Assembly: GCA_016296565.1 (NCBI GenBank)
Contig: JAEDJB010000047.1
Location: 1-12,754 of the forward strand
Source: Oscillospiraceae bacterium
GTDB lineage: Bacteria > Bacillota > Clostridia > Oscillospirales > Oscillospiraceae
Reading direction: 5' to 3'
Length of the DNA: 12,754 nucleotides
Positions 6,102 to 12,754 of this stretch are shown here, in pieces. The position numbers were made by a program, and so were the translations under genes. How positions within the stretch are numbered: the stretch's first letter is position 1; the number at the start of each line of letters is the position of its first letter. The notes beneath the pieces were generated by a model, which was not told the DNA's origin, did not search any database, and worked only from the letters and a program-made list of their open reading frames with translations.

Positions 6102-6776
6102 ATGGAACGGCTGCTGCTCATTGAAGACGATCTGGCCCTGGGAGAGGGCGTGCGCCTGGCGCTGCAGAGCCAGGACCGATCGGTGACCCTCTGCCGTTCC
6201 CTGGCCCAAGGGCAGGCGGCTCTGGGGGAGACGGCCTTTGACCTGCTGATCCTGGACGTGAACCTTCCCGACGGCAGCGGCCTGGAGCTGCTGGGGCAGC
6301 TGCGGGGACAGGTGCCGGTGATCCTCCTCACCGCCAACGACCTGGAAACCGATATTGTCACCGGCCTGGAGCTGGGGGCGGAGGACTATATCACGAAGCC
6401 CTTCTCTCTGGCGGTGCTCCGGGCCCGGGTGAACGCCCAGCTCCGCCGGGGCAGAGCCGCCCGGCCGGGGGTGGTGGAGACCGGGGACTTTTCCTTCGAC
6501 TTTGACCGGATGGAGTACCGGAAGGCCGGCCGCCCCATCGACCTGAGCAAAACCGAGCAGAAGCTGCTGCGGGTGCTGGTGGAAAACCGGGGCGTGACCC
6601 TCAGCCGGGCCGACCTGGTGGACCGGGTGTGGACCGACGGGGCGGAGTTTGTGGAGGAAAACGCCCTGTCCGTGGCGGTCAAGCGGCTGCGGGCCAAGCT
6701 GGAGGACGACCCAGCCAGGCCCCAGTACCTGAAAACGGTCTACGGCATCGGCTACACCTGGGCGGTGAAGCCATGA
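6102..6776 (+). CDS. OmpR/PhoB-family response regulator
   Basis: This 224-residue regulator has an N-terminal receiver domain (about 1-115) and a C-terminal winged-helix DNA-binding domain (about 126-222). The receiver shows the acidic pair in IEDD (7-10), the phosphoacceptor D52 in LLILDVNLPDG (48-58), the switch threonine T77 in ILLTAND and the conserved lysine K99 in ITKPF. The effector domain shows LSKTEQKLLRVL (148-159), SRADLVDRVW (168-177) and the recognition region ALSVAVKRLRAKL (188-200), ending in the family's YGIGYTW. AAAGGAGG at 6087-6094 lies 7 bases before the ATG. Its stop overlaps the kinase start as ATGA, so the two are translationally coupled. The neighbouring ABC genes are the likely regulon, as with BceR-type regulators, but the exact subgroup cannot be fixed by eye. 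Confidence 0.92.
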   Translation: MERLLLIEDDLALGEGVRLALQSQDRSVTLCRSLAQGQAALGETAFDLLILDVNLPDGSGLELLGQLRGQVPVILLTANDLETDIVTGLELGAEDYITKPFSLAVLRARVNAQLRRGRAARPGVVETGDFSFDFDRMEYRKAGRPIDLSKTEQKLLRVLVENRGVTLSRADLVDRVWTDGAEFVEENALSVAVKRLRAKLEDDPARPQYLKTVYGIGYTWAVKP

Positions 6777-7678
6777 AAACCGTTCTGCTGATCGCTGCTT
6801 TGGCCCTGGCCGCTGGGGCGCTGGCCTATGCCCTCTGGTGCCGCCGCCGGGAAAGACGCACCCTCCAGACCCTGGAGGCCATGCTGGAGGCAGCCATCCG
6901 GGGGGACTTTTCGGAGGAGACCTTTGACGAGAGCCTGCTCTCTGCCGTGGAGGCCAAGTTGGCCCAGTATTTGTCCGCCTCCCTGGTGTCCGCCCGGAAC
7001 CTGGGGGAGGAAAAGGAGAAGATCAAGACCCTCATCGGGGACATCTCCCACCAGACCAAGACCCCCATCGCCAACATCCTTCTCTACGCCCAGCTGCTGG
7101 GAGAGCAGGACCTGCCGGCGGAGGGCCGGGCCATGGCCGCCGCCCTGGAGGGGCAGGCGGAGAAGCTGGACACCCTGATCCAGGCTCTGGTGAAGCTCTC
7201 CCGGCTGGAGACCGGGGTGCTGGCCCTTCACCCGGCGGCCGGTCCGGTGTGGCCGGCGGTGTCCGCCGCGGCGGAGCAGGTCCGGCCCAAAGCGGCGGAG
7301 AAGGGGATCACCCTTCGTTTGCGCCCTTCCCAGGAATGGGCCCGGCTGGACCCCAAGTGGACCGAGGAGGCGGTGTACAACCTGCTGGACAACGGGGTGA
7401 AATACACCCCTGCCGGAGGAGAAGTGACCGTGACCGTCACAGCCTATGAGCTTTTCTGCCGGGTGGACGTGACGGACACCGGCCCGGGCATCCCCGAGGG
7501 GGAGCAGGCGAAGATTTTCGGCCGGTTCTACCGGGCCCCGGGGACCTGGGAGACCCAGGGAGTGGGCATCGGCCTGTACCTGGTCCGGCAGATTGCCGCC
7601 GGGCAGGGGGGCTATGTGAAGGTGTCCAGCCGGCCGGGGCAGGGGAGCACCTTTTCCCTGTTTCTGCCCCGGGGGTGA
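6773..7678 (+). CDS. Small sensor histidine kinase with one membrane segment
   Basis: This 301-residue kinase autophosphorylates on histidine and passes the phosphate to the adjacent response regulator. Residues 3-22 form one hydrophobic segment, followed at once by the basic cluster CRRRERR, so almost nothing lies outside the membrane. The H-box is IGDISHQTKTPIANI (88-102) with H93. The ATPase part shows the N-box NLLDNGVKYTP (203-213), G1 DTGPGI (235-240), the F-box IFGRFYR (248-254) and G2 GVGIGLYLV (263-271). The ATG at 6773 is chosen because it overlaps the regulator's TGA; a reading from 6629 would only be an overlap in the regulator's body. The usual extracellular sensor domain is absent, even compared with Bce-type kinases, which usually have two membrane segments. 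The signal therefore probably comes through a partner, plausibly the large permease two genes downstream. A terminator follows about 50 bases after the stop. Confidence 0.9.
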   Translation: MKTVLLIAALALAAGALAYALWCRRRERRTLQTLEAMLEAAIRGDFSEETFDESLLSAVEAKLAQYLSASLVSARNLGEEKEKIKTLIGDISHQTKTPIANILLYAQLLGEQDLPAEGRAMAAALEGQAEKLDTLIQALVKLSRLETGVLALHPAAGPVWPAVSAAAEQVRPKAAEKGITLRLRPSQEWARLDPKWTEEAVYNLLDNGVKYTPAGGEVTVTVTAYELFCRVDVTDTGPGIPEGEQAKIFGRFYRAPGTWETQGVGIGLYLVRQIAAGQGGYVKVSSRPGQGSTFSLFLPRG

Positions 7679-7703
7679 AATGTGACCGAACCGTCAGATT
7701 TCA

Positions 7704-7722
7704 GAAAGAATGTGGAAAGATT
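7704..7722 (+). promoter_or_regulatory. Direct repeat with 11-bp period, candidate response regulator site
   Basis: GAAAGAAT (7704-7711) and GAAAGATT (7715-7722) are direct repeats exactly 11 bp apart, the spacing bound by tandem OmpR/PhoB-family effector domains. Just upstream is TGAC-N6-GTCA (7683-7696), a second possible site. Immediately downstream is a weak extended -10, TG-T-GATAAA (7725-7733), with no good -35 box, as expected of an activator-dependent promoter. The likely target is the ABC ATPase gene, and the likely binder is the response regulator encoded upstream. Confidence 0.4.
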
Positions 7723-7730
7723 CCTGTGAT

Positions 7731-7766
7731 AAAGTCTGTGTTGTAAGGAACAACACAGACTTTTTT
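7731..7766 (+). terminator. Terminator hairpin between the two-component and ABC genes
   Basis: A perfect 14-bp stem, AAAGTCTGTGTTGT (7731-7744) with ACAACACAGACTTT (7750-7763), closes a 5-nt AAGGA loop. T residues run from 7761 to 7766. It should end the regulator-kinase transcript, or attenuate read-through into the ABC genes, whose ribosome binding site starts only a few bases later. Confidence 0.85.
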
Positions 7767-7782
7767 CCAAGGAGGAGACTCT

Positions 7783-8454
7783 ATGACCATATTGGAGACC
7801 AAGAACCTGCAAAAGGTATACGGCGCGGGGGACACCCAGGTCCGGGCCCTGGACGGGGTGGACCTGCAGGTGGAAAAGGGGGAGTTTCTGGCGGTGGTGG
7901 GCACCTCCGGCTCCGGCAAGTCCACCCTGCTGCACATGCTGGGGGGACTGGACCGGCCCACCGCCGGGTCGGTCACCGTGGACGGCAAGGAGATTTTTAC
8001 TCTGAAGGACGAGGCCCTCACCACCTTCCGCCGGCGGAAGATCGGCTTCGTGTTTCAGAGCTACAACCTGGTGCCGGTGCTGAACGTGTATGAGAACATC
8101 GTGCTCCCCGTCCAGCTGGACGGGAACCAGCCCGACGAGGACTATGTGGCGGAGATCATCCGCACCCTGGGGCTGGAGAGCAAGCTCCAGCGCCTGCCCA
8201 ACCAGCTCTCCGGCGGCCAGCAGCAGCGGGTGGCCATCGCCCGGGCCCTGGCGGCCAAGCCCGCCATTATCCTGGCCGACGAGCCCACCGGCAACCTGGA
8301 CAGCAAAACCAGCCAGGACGTGATGAGCCTGCTGAAGGTCACCAGCCAGCGCTTTGCCCAGACCATTGTGATGATTACCCACAACGAGGAGATCGCCCAG
8401 ATGGCCGATCGGATCGTCCGCATTGAGGACGGGCGCATCACGGAACGGGGGTGA
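7783..8454 (+). CDS. ABC transporter ATP-binding protein (MacB/LolD/BceA type)
   Basis: This 223-residue cytoplasmic ATPase powers the FtsX-type permease encoded next to it. All ABC motifs are intact: Walker A GTSGSGKST (40-48), the Q-loop at Q92 in FVFQSYNL, the signature LSGGQQQR (142-149), Walker B IILADEP (162-168), the D-loop region TGNLDSKT (169-176) and the H-loop histidine H200 in MITHNEE. The sequence around the Q-loop and the NLDSKTSQDV stretch places it in the MacB/LolD/BceA group, which work by mechanotransmission or extraction from the membrane rather than classical transport. AAGGAGG (7769-7775) gives the start. The permease begins 4 bases after the stop, so the two genes are coupled. 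The upstream hairpin and direct repeats suggest separate control from the two-component genes. The substrate is not readable from the ATPase. Confidence 0.93.
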   Translation: MTILETKNLQKVYGAGDTQVRALDGVDLQVEKGEFLAVVGTSGSGKSTLLHMLGGLDRPTAGSVTVDGKEIFTLKDEALTTFRRRKIGFVFQSYNLVPVLNVYENIVLPVQLDGNQPDEDYVAEIIRTLGLESKLQRLPNQLSGGQQQRVAIARALAAKPAIILADEPTGNLDSKTSQDVMSLLKVTSQRFAQTIVMITHNEEIAQMADRIVRIEDGRITERG

Positions 8455-8458
8455 GGGG

Positions 8459-11107
8459 ATGATCCGCGTATCCAACGGGAAAACCCTCCGCCGCCTGGGG
8501 TACCGAACGCTGAAGGCGGCCCGCACCCGGAACCTGATTGCTGTGCTTGCCATTGCGCTGACCACGGTGCTCTTTACCTCTCTGTTCACCATCGCCCTGT
8601 CCATCAACGACGGGTTCCAGCAGTCCAACTTCCGCCAGTGCGGCGGCTGGAACCACGGCACCTTCAAGTACCTGACGGAGGAGCAGTTCCAGACGCTGAA
8701 GGAGGACGAAACCATAAAGGCCTGGGGCCTGCGGCGGTTTTTGGGGATGCCCACGGAGGAGCCTTTCCGCAAGGACCATGTGGAGGTGGGGTACTCCGAT
8801 GAAAACCAGGCCCACTGGATGTACTGCGACCCGGCAGAGGGCCGTCTGCCTCAGGAGGGCACCAACGAGGCCGCCACGGACACCCGGGTGCTCTCCCTGC
8901 TGGGGGTGGAGCCGGAGCTGGGGGCAGAGTTTACCCTGACCTTTGATGTGGACGGCCATCCCACCACCCAGACCTTCACCCTCTGCGGCTGGTGGGAGTA
9001 TGACGAGGCCATCCTTGCCAGCCATGTGCTGGTGCCCCAGAGCCGGTTGGAGGAAGTCCTGGCGGCGGTGGGGACCGACCTGGAACACAGCGCCGACGGC
9101 ATGACCGGCAGCTGGAACCTGGACGTGATGTTCCCCAACGCCCTGCACATCCAGCAGGACATGGACCAGGTGCTGGCAAACTGGGGGTACCAGTCCCAGG
9201 AGCAGGGGGACAATTACATTTCCACCGGGGTCAACTGGGGGTATACCGGCTCCCAGCTGGCGGACCAGGGGGACCCTGTCCTGTTCCTGGCCCTGGGAGC
9301 CATGCTGGTTCTCATCATCTTCACCGGGTACCTGATTATATATAATGTGTTTCAGATTTCCGTCACCAACGACGTCCGGTTCTATGGTCTGTTAAAGACC
9401 ATCGGCACCACGGGGCGGCAGATCAAAGCCATCCTCCGGCAGCAGGCCCTGATCCTCAGCGGGGCGGGCATCCCCATCGGCCTGGTTCTGGGCTGGCTGG
9501 TGGGGGGACAGCTGGCCCCGGTGGTGATCCGCCGGCTGGACGGGGTGGAGAACGTGGTCTCCGTGCGCCCGGCGATCTTCCTGGGGGCGGCGGCCTTTTC
9601 TTTGCTCACGGTGCTGCTCTCCTGCGCCCGCCCCGGGCGGATGGCCGCCAGGGTCTCCCCGGTGGAGGCAGCGAGGTACACCGAGGGCGGCAAACAAAAG
9701 GTCCGGAAGGGACAGAAAGGGGTCTCCCTGCCCGCCATGGCCTGGGCCAACCTGGGCCGCAGCAAGGGGCGGACGGCGGTGACCATCCTCTCCCTGTCCC
9801 TGGCGGTGGTGCTGCTCACCGTGACGGTCACCTTTACCAAGGGGTTCGACATGGACAAGTACCTGCGCAATTTCGTCTCCGCGGACTTCATCCTGGCCGA
9901 CGCGGGCTATTTCCAGACCGGGGCTGAGCTCTTTCGCGAAGACAAAGCCCTGCCGGAGGAGGCTATCGAAGAAGCGGCCGCCCAGAGCGGCATCACCCAG
10001 GGTGGCCGAACCTACGGCCGGACCACCCCGGTGCAGGAGTTTGTCACCGAGGACTATTTCCGGGCCATGCACGGCCGCTGGAATGACCAGGAGGCCCTGG
10101 ACGCCCTGGTGGACTGGACGGAGAGGGACGCCGCCGGGAACCTGGCGGACGACGTCCAGCTCTACGGCATGGAGCCCTTCGTTCTGGACCAGCTGACGGT
10201 GCTGGAGGGGGACCTGTCCAGGCTCAGGGAGCCGGGGGAAAACTATGTGGCGGCGGTGTATGCCGACGACGACTACGGAAACCCGGTGGAAACCTCCCAC
10301 TGGGCCAAACTGGGAGACAAGATCACCCTGCGGTATGTAGAGAAGTACGAGTATTACGACCCGGAGACCGGAGAGGTCTTTGCCGAGGGCGAGAGCCTGG
10401 AGGGTCGGACCTGGCAGGTCCGGGCGGCGCAGTACCGGGACGTGGAGTACCAGGTGGCCGCCCTGGTGGTGGTGCCCAGCTCCCTGAGCTACCGGTATTA
10501 CGGGACAGACGAGTTTGTCATGAACGACCAGACCTTCCTCCGGGACACGGGAAGTTCCTCGGTGATGTACTACGCCTGCAACACAACGGAAGAGGCCAAC
10601 AGCGCCATGGAGACCTTTTTGCAGGACTTCACGGACGGCTCTCCCTACGACTATGAGAGCAAAGCCACCTACGAAGAGGAGTTTGAGAGCTTCCGCTCCA
10701 TGTTCCTCCTTCTGGGCGGAGCGCTGAGCTTCGTGGTGGGCCTTGTGGGCGTGCTGAACTTTGTAAACGCCGTGCTCACGGGTATTTTCGCCCGGCGGCG
10801 GGAGTTTGCGGTCCTCCAGGCCGTGGGCATGACCGGGCGGCAGCTGAAAACCATGCTGGTGTGGGAGGGGCTGTTCTACGCCCTGGGGGCGGCGGCGCTG
10901 GCCCTGGCGGTGACGGCGGTTCTCAGCCCCCTCACCGGCTCGGCTTTGGAGAGCCTGTTCTGGTTCTTTACCTACCGGTTTACCCTGTCGCCCATCCTGG
11001 TGCTGGCGCCGGTGTTTGCCCTGCTGGGGTGCCTGGTGCCCCTGGCGGTGTACCGCGCCGCGGCCAGATCCACCCTGGTGGAGCGCCTGCGGGAGGCGGA
11101 GAGTTAA
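8459..11107 (+). CDS. FtsX-like ABC permease with two large extracellular domains
   Basis: This 882-residue membrane protein appears to be two FtsX-type units joined in one chain. Predicted membrane segments are about 26-48, 275-298, 330-352, 370-390, 439-460, 747-772, 803-823 and 846-866, which gives two copies of one helix, a large extracellular domain, then three helices. The extracellular domains span about 49-274 and 461-746 and are rich in acidic and aromatic residues. Each unit carries the FtsX coupling motif: RFYGLLKTIGTTGRQIKAIL (307-326) and REFAVLQAVGMTGRQLKTML (781-800). BceB-type permeases differ, with ten segments and a single extracellular domain. The start at 8459 follows the ATPase stop by 4 bases. 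The GAGGGG before it is poorly spaced, so translation probably depends on coupling. A start at 8423 would overlap the ATPase by 32 bases and is less likely. Its role is probably defence against, or handling of, membrane-active molecules, by context only. Confidence 0.88.
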   Translation: MIRVSNGKTLRRLGYRTLKAARTRNLIAVLAIALTTVLFTSLFTIALSINDGFQQSNFRQCGGWNHGTFKYLTEEQFQTLKEDETIKAWGLRRFLGMPTEEPFRKDHVEVGYSDENQAHWMYCDPAEGRLPQEGTNEAATDTRVLSLLGVEPELGAEFTLTFDVDGHPTTQTFTLCGWWEYDEAILASHVLVPQSRLEEVLAAVGTDLEHSADGMTGSWNLDVMFPNALHIQQDMDQVLANWGYQSQEQGDNYISTGVNWGYTGSQLADQGDPVLFLALGAMLVLIIFTGYLIIYNVFQISVTNDVRFYGLLKTIGTTGRQIKAILRQQALILSGAGIPIGLVLGWLVGGQLAPVVIRRLDGVENVVSVRPAIFLGAAAFSLLTVLLSCARPGRMAARVSPVEAARYTEGGKQKVRKGQKGVSLPAMAWANLGRSKGRTAVTILSLSLAVVLLTVTVTFTKGFDMDKYLRNFVSADFILADAGYFQTGAELFREDKALPEEAIEEAAAQSGITQGGRTYGRTTPVQEFVTEDYFRAMHGRWNDQEALDALVDWTERDAAGNLADDVQLYGMEPFVLDQLTVLEGDLSRLREPGENYVAAVYADDDYGNPVETSHWAKLGDKITLRYVEKYEYYDPETGEVFAEGESLEGRTWQVRAAQYRDVEYQVAALVVVPSSLSYRYYGTDEFVMNDQTFLRDTGSSSVMYYACNTTEEANSAMETFLQDFTDGSPYDYESKATYEEEFESFRSMFLLLGGALSFVVGLVGVLNFVNAVLTGIFARRREFAVLQAVGMTGRQLKTMLVWEGLFYALGAAALALAVTAVLSPLTGSALESLFWFFTYRFTLSPILVLAPVFALLGCLVPLAVYRAAARSTLVERLREAES

Positions 11108-11119
11108 AAAGCAAAACAA

Positions 11120-11164
11120 CGCGCCCCCTGGGAGGACAGCTTGCTGTCTCTCTCAGGGGGCGTG
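11120..11164 (+). other. Long stable hairpin after the ABC operon, no U-tract
   Basis: The arms CGCGCCCCCTG (11120-11130) and CAGGGGGCGTG (11154-11164) pair over 11 bp with one G-U pair. The stem continues inward through GGAG against CTCT and GACAG/CTGTC, with one bulged T, to a CTTG tetraloop. It lies 13 bases after the permease stop, where a terminator is expected, but no T-run follows on the plus strand. A-rich sequence precedes it (11106-11119), so the minus-strand reading has a T-rich tail. It may be a terminator that lost its right-hand tail at a recombination junction. Confidence 0.65.
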
Positions 11165-11213
11165 CTGCTCTATGTATTCAGGAAGGTCGTTTGGCCAGTT
11201 TGCGCTGCCTGGG

Positions 11214-11459
11214 GTGGACGCCCTCAACGGCCTTCAGCCGGGGCTTATCCGCATCGGCACCTTCTCCGGCGTGGCCACCCACTGGCTGCCCAAGGCGATC
11301 CAGGAGTTTCAGAAGGACTACCCCAACATCGACTATGAACTGCTGCTGGGGGACTACCGGGAGATTGAACAGTGGATTCTGGAGGGCCGGGTGGACTGCG
11401 GCTTTCTCTGCCTGCCGGTGCGCCCGGAGCTGGAGACCCTGTTTCTGGCCCGGGACCGC
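11214..11459 (+). pseudogene. LysR-family effector-domain remnant, cut at both ends
   Basis: About 82 codons read as the start of a LysR substrate-binding domain: DALNGLQPGLIRIGTF, then SGVATHWLPKAIQEFQKDYP, IDYELLLGDYREIEQWILEG, and RVDCGFLCLPVRPELETLF. These are typical family sequences. A full LysR protein is about 300 residues. Here the N-terminal helix-turn-helix and linker helix are missing, and the sequence stops matching after LARDR (11459), where the family would continue into the next strand. The frame stays open to a stop at 11541-11543 but encodes unrelated residues. An in-frame ATG at 11172 lacks a convincing ribosome binding site. Without a DNA-binding domain it cannot be a normal regulator. 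It is most likely a decaying fragment left by deletion or recombination, beside the odd hairpin at 11120-11164. Confidence 0.75.
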
Positions 11460-11600
11460 AAAACCGGGAAATCGGGGGAATTATTTTGGCAGTCACCGTT
11501 GGAAAGTGCAAAAAACGGCGGGGAATCGGGGGCGCGTCTGTGAAAATCTCTGAAAAGCACAAAAAAATAAAAAAATCAAATCAGATTCCCGCCGGAGCCC
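11460..11600. other. Non-coding stretch, A-rich, upstream of hrcA promoter
   Basis: I see no gene here. It contains an imperfect direct repeat (GGGAAATCGGGGG at 11466-11478 and GGGAATCGGGGG at 11521-11532, about 54 bp apart). It also holds an A-run region (11556-11578) ending about 22 bases upstream of the hrcA -35 box. The A-rich part could help promoter activity or simply be drift in decayed sequence. Confidence 0.5.
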
Positions 11601-11629
11601 TTGACAATTTCCGGGGGAAGTGCTACATT
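11601..11629 (+). promoter_or_regulatory. Sigma-A promoter of hrcA
   Basis: A consensus TTGACA (11601-11606), a 17-base spacer and TACATT (11624-11629) form a strong promoter. The expected transcription start falls inside the CIRCE operator, so HrcA bound there would block initiation. Confidence 0.88.
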
Positions 11630-11666
11630 AACTTTAGCACTCGGGGGAACTGAGTGCTAAAGTTAA
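11628..11666. promoter_or_regulatory. CIRCE operator (HrcA binding site)
   Basis: The consensus TTAGCACTC (11634-11642), a 9-base spacer and GAGTGCTAA (11652-11660) are all exact. The inverted repeat extends beyond the usual 9 bp to 15 bp per arm (TTAACTTTAGCACTC with GAGTGCTAAAGTTAA). It lies between the -10 box and the hrcA ribosome binding site, the standard arrangement for autoregulated heat-shock operons. Confidence 0.97.
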
Positions 11667-11693
11667 GCCCGAGGCCAAAGGAGGCCAGGAAAA

Positions 11694-12752
11694 ATGGAAC
11701 TGTCGGAGCGGAAGAAGCAGATTCTTCGCGCGGTCGTGGAAAACTACATACAGACCGCGGAACCTGTGGGTTCCAAGGCCATTGTGGCCAGCGCAGGACT
11801 GAAGGTCTCCTCCGCAACGATCCGAAACGAAATGGCGGAGTTGGAAAACCTGGGCCTGCTGGAGCAGCCCCACACCTCCGCCGGGCGGATTCCCTCCCCC
11901 CAGGGCTACCGGCTCTATGTGAACGAGCTCATGGAGGAGCACCGGCTGACCATGCAGGAGACCCAGAAGATCAACGAGGCCCTGCACACGAAAATCCGCC
12001 AGATGGACCAGGTGATGACCGAAGCGGGAAAGATCATCTCCCAGCTGACCAAGTATCCCACCTTCTCCCTGACCACCGGCACCCGGAAAGCGGTGATCAA
12101 CCGGTACGACCTGCTGATGGTGGAGGAAAACGCCTTCATCGCCGTCCTCATGACAGACACCCAGGTGGTCAAAAACAAGCTGTTCCGCCTGCCTACCGAG
12201 CTGTCGGACACCCAGCTTCAGCTGCTGGGCACCCTGCTGAACACCTCTTTTACGGGCCTGACCCTGGAGCAGCTCACCCCGGAGCTGATGCGGGTGGCTG
12301 CCCACGCAGCGGGGGAGGCCTACAGCCTTATCAGCCTGGTGGTGTCCTTCGCCATGGAGGTGCTGGAGGATCTGGAGAGCAGCGTGGTTCACACCGCGGG
12401 CATCCCCACCCTGCTGACCCACCCGGAGTACCAGAGCCTGGAAAAGGCAGAACCCCTCATGAATTACCTGTCCGAAATGGGCGACGGCATGAATCTGCCG
12501 GTGATTCAGGGGGACCACGTTCGCATCCTCATCGGCCCGGAAAACGTGGCCGACGAGCTGAAAAACTCCAGCGTAATCATGGCAAGCTATGACATCGGCG
12601 GAGGCATGCAGGGCGTCATTGGCGTGGTAGGCCCCACGCGGATGGATTACGCAGATTTGGCGGCCCGTCTTTCCTACTTTGCGGAAGGACTGTCCCGCAT
12701 GTTTGGAAAGGGCGAGATCCCACCGCCCGCCGGGGAAGATCCCCAGGATTAA
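11694..12752 (+). CDS. hrcA: Heat-inducible transcription repressor HrcA
   Basis: This 352-residue cytoplasmic repressor binds CIRCE elements and shuts off chaperone genes; its folding depends on GroEL, so it loses activity when misfolded proteins occupy the chaperone. The N-terminal winged helix shows TAEPVGSKAIV (21-31), SSATIRNEMAELENLGLLEQ (39-58) and PHTSAGRIPSPQGYRLYV (59-76), hallmark HrcA sequences. The middle and C-terminal parts show LNTSFTGLTLEQL (182-194), the IGPENVADEL region (280-289) and GVIGVVGPTRMDY (307-319). Length matches the family's usual 340-350. AAAGGAGG at 11677-11684 lies 9 bases before the ATG. It is autoregulated through the CIRCE site directly upstream. In Firmicutes hrcA is commonly first in hrcA-grpE-dnaK-dnaJ. 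Here only two bases follow the stop, so the next gene is outside the window; grpE is the expected neighbour. Confidence 0.97.
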   Translation: MELSERKKQILRAVVENYIQTAEPVGSKAIVASAGLKVSSATIRNEMAELENLGLLEQPHTSAGRIPSPQGYRLYVNELMEEHRLTMQETQKINEALHTKIRQMDQVMTEAGKIISQLTKYPTFSLTTGTRKAVINRYDLLMVEENAFIAVLMTDTQVVKNKLFRLPTELSDTQLQLLGTLLNTSFTGLTLEQLTPELMRVAAHAAGEAYSLISLVVSFAMEVLEDLESSVVHTAGIPTLLTHPEYQSLEKAEPLMNYLSEMGDGMNLPVIQGDHVRILIGPENVADELKNSSVIMASYDIGGGMQGVIGVVGPTRMDYADLAARLSYFAEGLSRMFGKGEIPPPAGEDPQD

Positions 12753-12754
12753 GG

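Noticed and set aside
6629..6772. Longer N-terminus for the histidine kinase
   Set aside because: It would overlap the response regulator by nearly 150 bases; the ATGA overlap at 6773 is the standard coupled start and begins right at the membrane segment.
7731..7766. Riboswitch or T-box leader upstream of the ABC genes
   Set aside because: There is only one simple hairpin with a T-run, and no room or conserved elements for an aptamer in the 104-base gap.
8423..8458. Longer N-terminus for the permease
   Set aside because: It would overlap the ABC ATPase end by 32 bases with no ribosome binding site; the ATG at 8459 fits coupled translation.
7612..8772. 386-codon open frame on the minus strand
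   Set aside because: It spans the kinase end, the terminator, the ABC ATPase and the permease start in antisense, with no recognisable domain.
9392..11119. 575-codon open frame on the minus strand
   Set aside because: It lies opposite the permease gene, whose membrane segments and FtsX motifs are clear. The translation is rich in G, H, Q, R and V, typical of an antisense reading of GC-biased codons, and has no domain.
11634..12518. 294-codon open frame on the minus strand
   Set aside because: It is antisense to hrcA and runs through the CIRCE operator; HrcA is unmistakable on the plus strand.
1..12754. CRISPR array, tRNA, rRNA, intact insertion sequence or prophage genes
   Set aside because: No regularly spaced repeats, cloverleaf sequence, transposase or phage protein was seen on either strand.

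Overview
The window looks like ordinary chromosomal DNA from a GC-rich member of the Clostridia. The evidence is a HrcA repressor gene behind a perfect CIRCE operator, strong AGGAGG-type ribosome binding sites, sigma-A type promoters of the TTGACA/TATAAT class, and strongly GC-biased third codon positions in most genes. A gut Oscillospiraceae-like organism (Flavonifractor or Pseudoflavonifractor type) would fit, but that placement is inference from style and gene content, not from a marker gene.

Layout from left to right. (1) A complete branched-chain amino acid aminotransferase gene (ilvE, +) ends at a strong bidirectional terminator. (2) On the minus strand sit an ArsR-type regulator (3647 to 2619) and an MFS exporter (2468 to 1197). 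Although adjacent, they appear to be separate transcription units: a terminator hairpin covers the regulator's stop codon, and the exporter has its own near-consensus promoter loaded with repeated ATCTAAT boxes. (3) Divergent from the regulator is a DUF815-type AAA+ ATPase (+). Its promoter lies back to back with the regulator's, and a perfect 15-bp palindrome bridges the two -35 boxes. (4) A metallo-beta-lactamase-fold hydrolase (+) follows as its own unit. (5) A four-gene block comes next: an OmpR-type response regulator and a small histidine kinase overlapping by ATGA, then an ABC ATPase and an 882-residue FtsX-type permease. A perfect terminator hairpin and a direct repeat with an 11-bp period lie between the two pairs. 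(6) The stretch 11108-11693 holds a long hairpin without a U-tract, a LysR effector-domain remnant cut at both ends, an A-rich stretch, and the hrcA promoter with CIRCE. (7) hrcA is complete and ends 2 bases before the window edge.

How they may work together: the two-component pair plus the ABC pair resembles Firmicutes modules that sense and expel or resist membrane-active compounds. The kinase has almost no extracellular part, so the permease with its two large extracellular domains is the likelier sensor. The ArsR regulator plus MFS exporter looks like a small inducible efflux cassette, lower in GC than its surroundings. The shared control region also makes the DUF815 ATPase a possible target of the same regulator. 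I see no phage genes, CRISPR array, intact insertion sequence, tRNA or rRNA. I did not find a clearly new biological system; the most interesting signals are regulatory DNA and one decayed junction.
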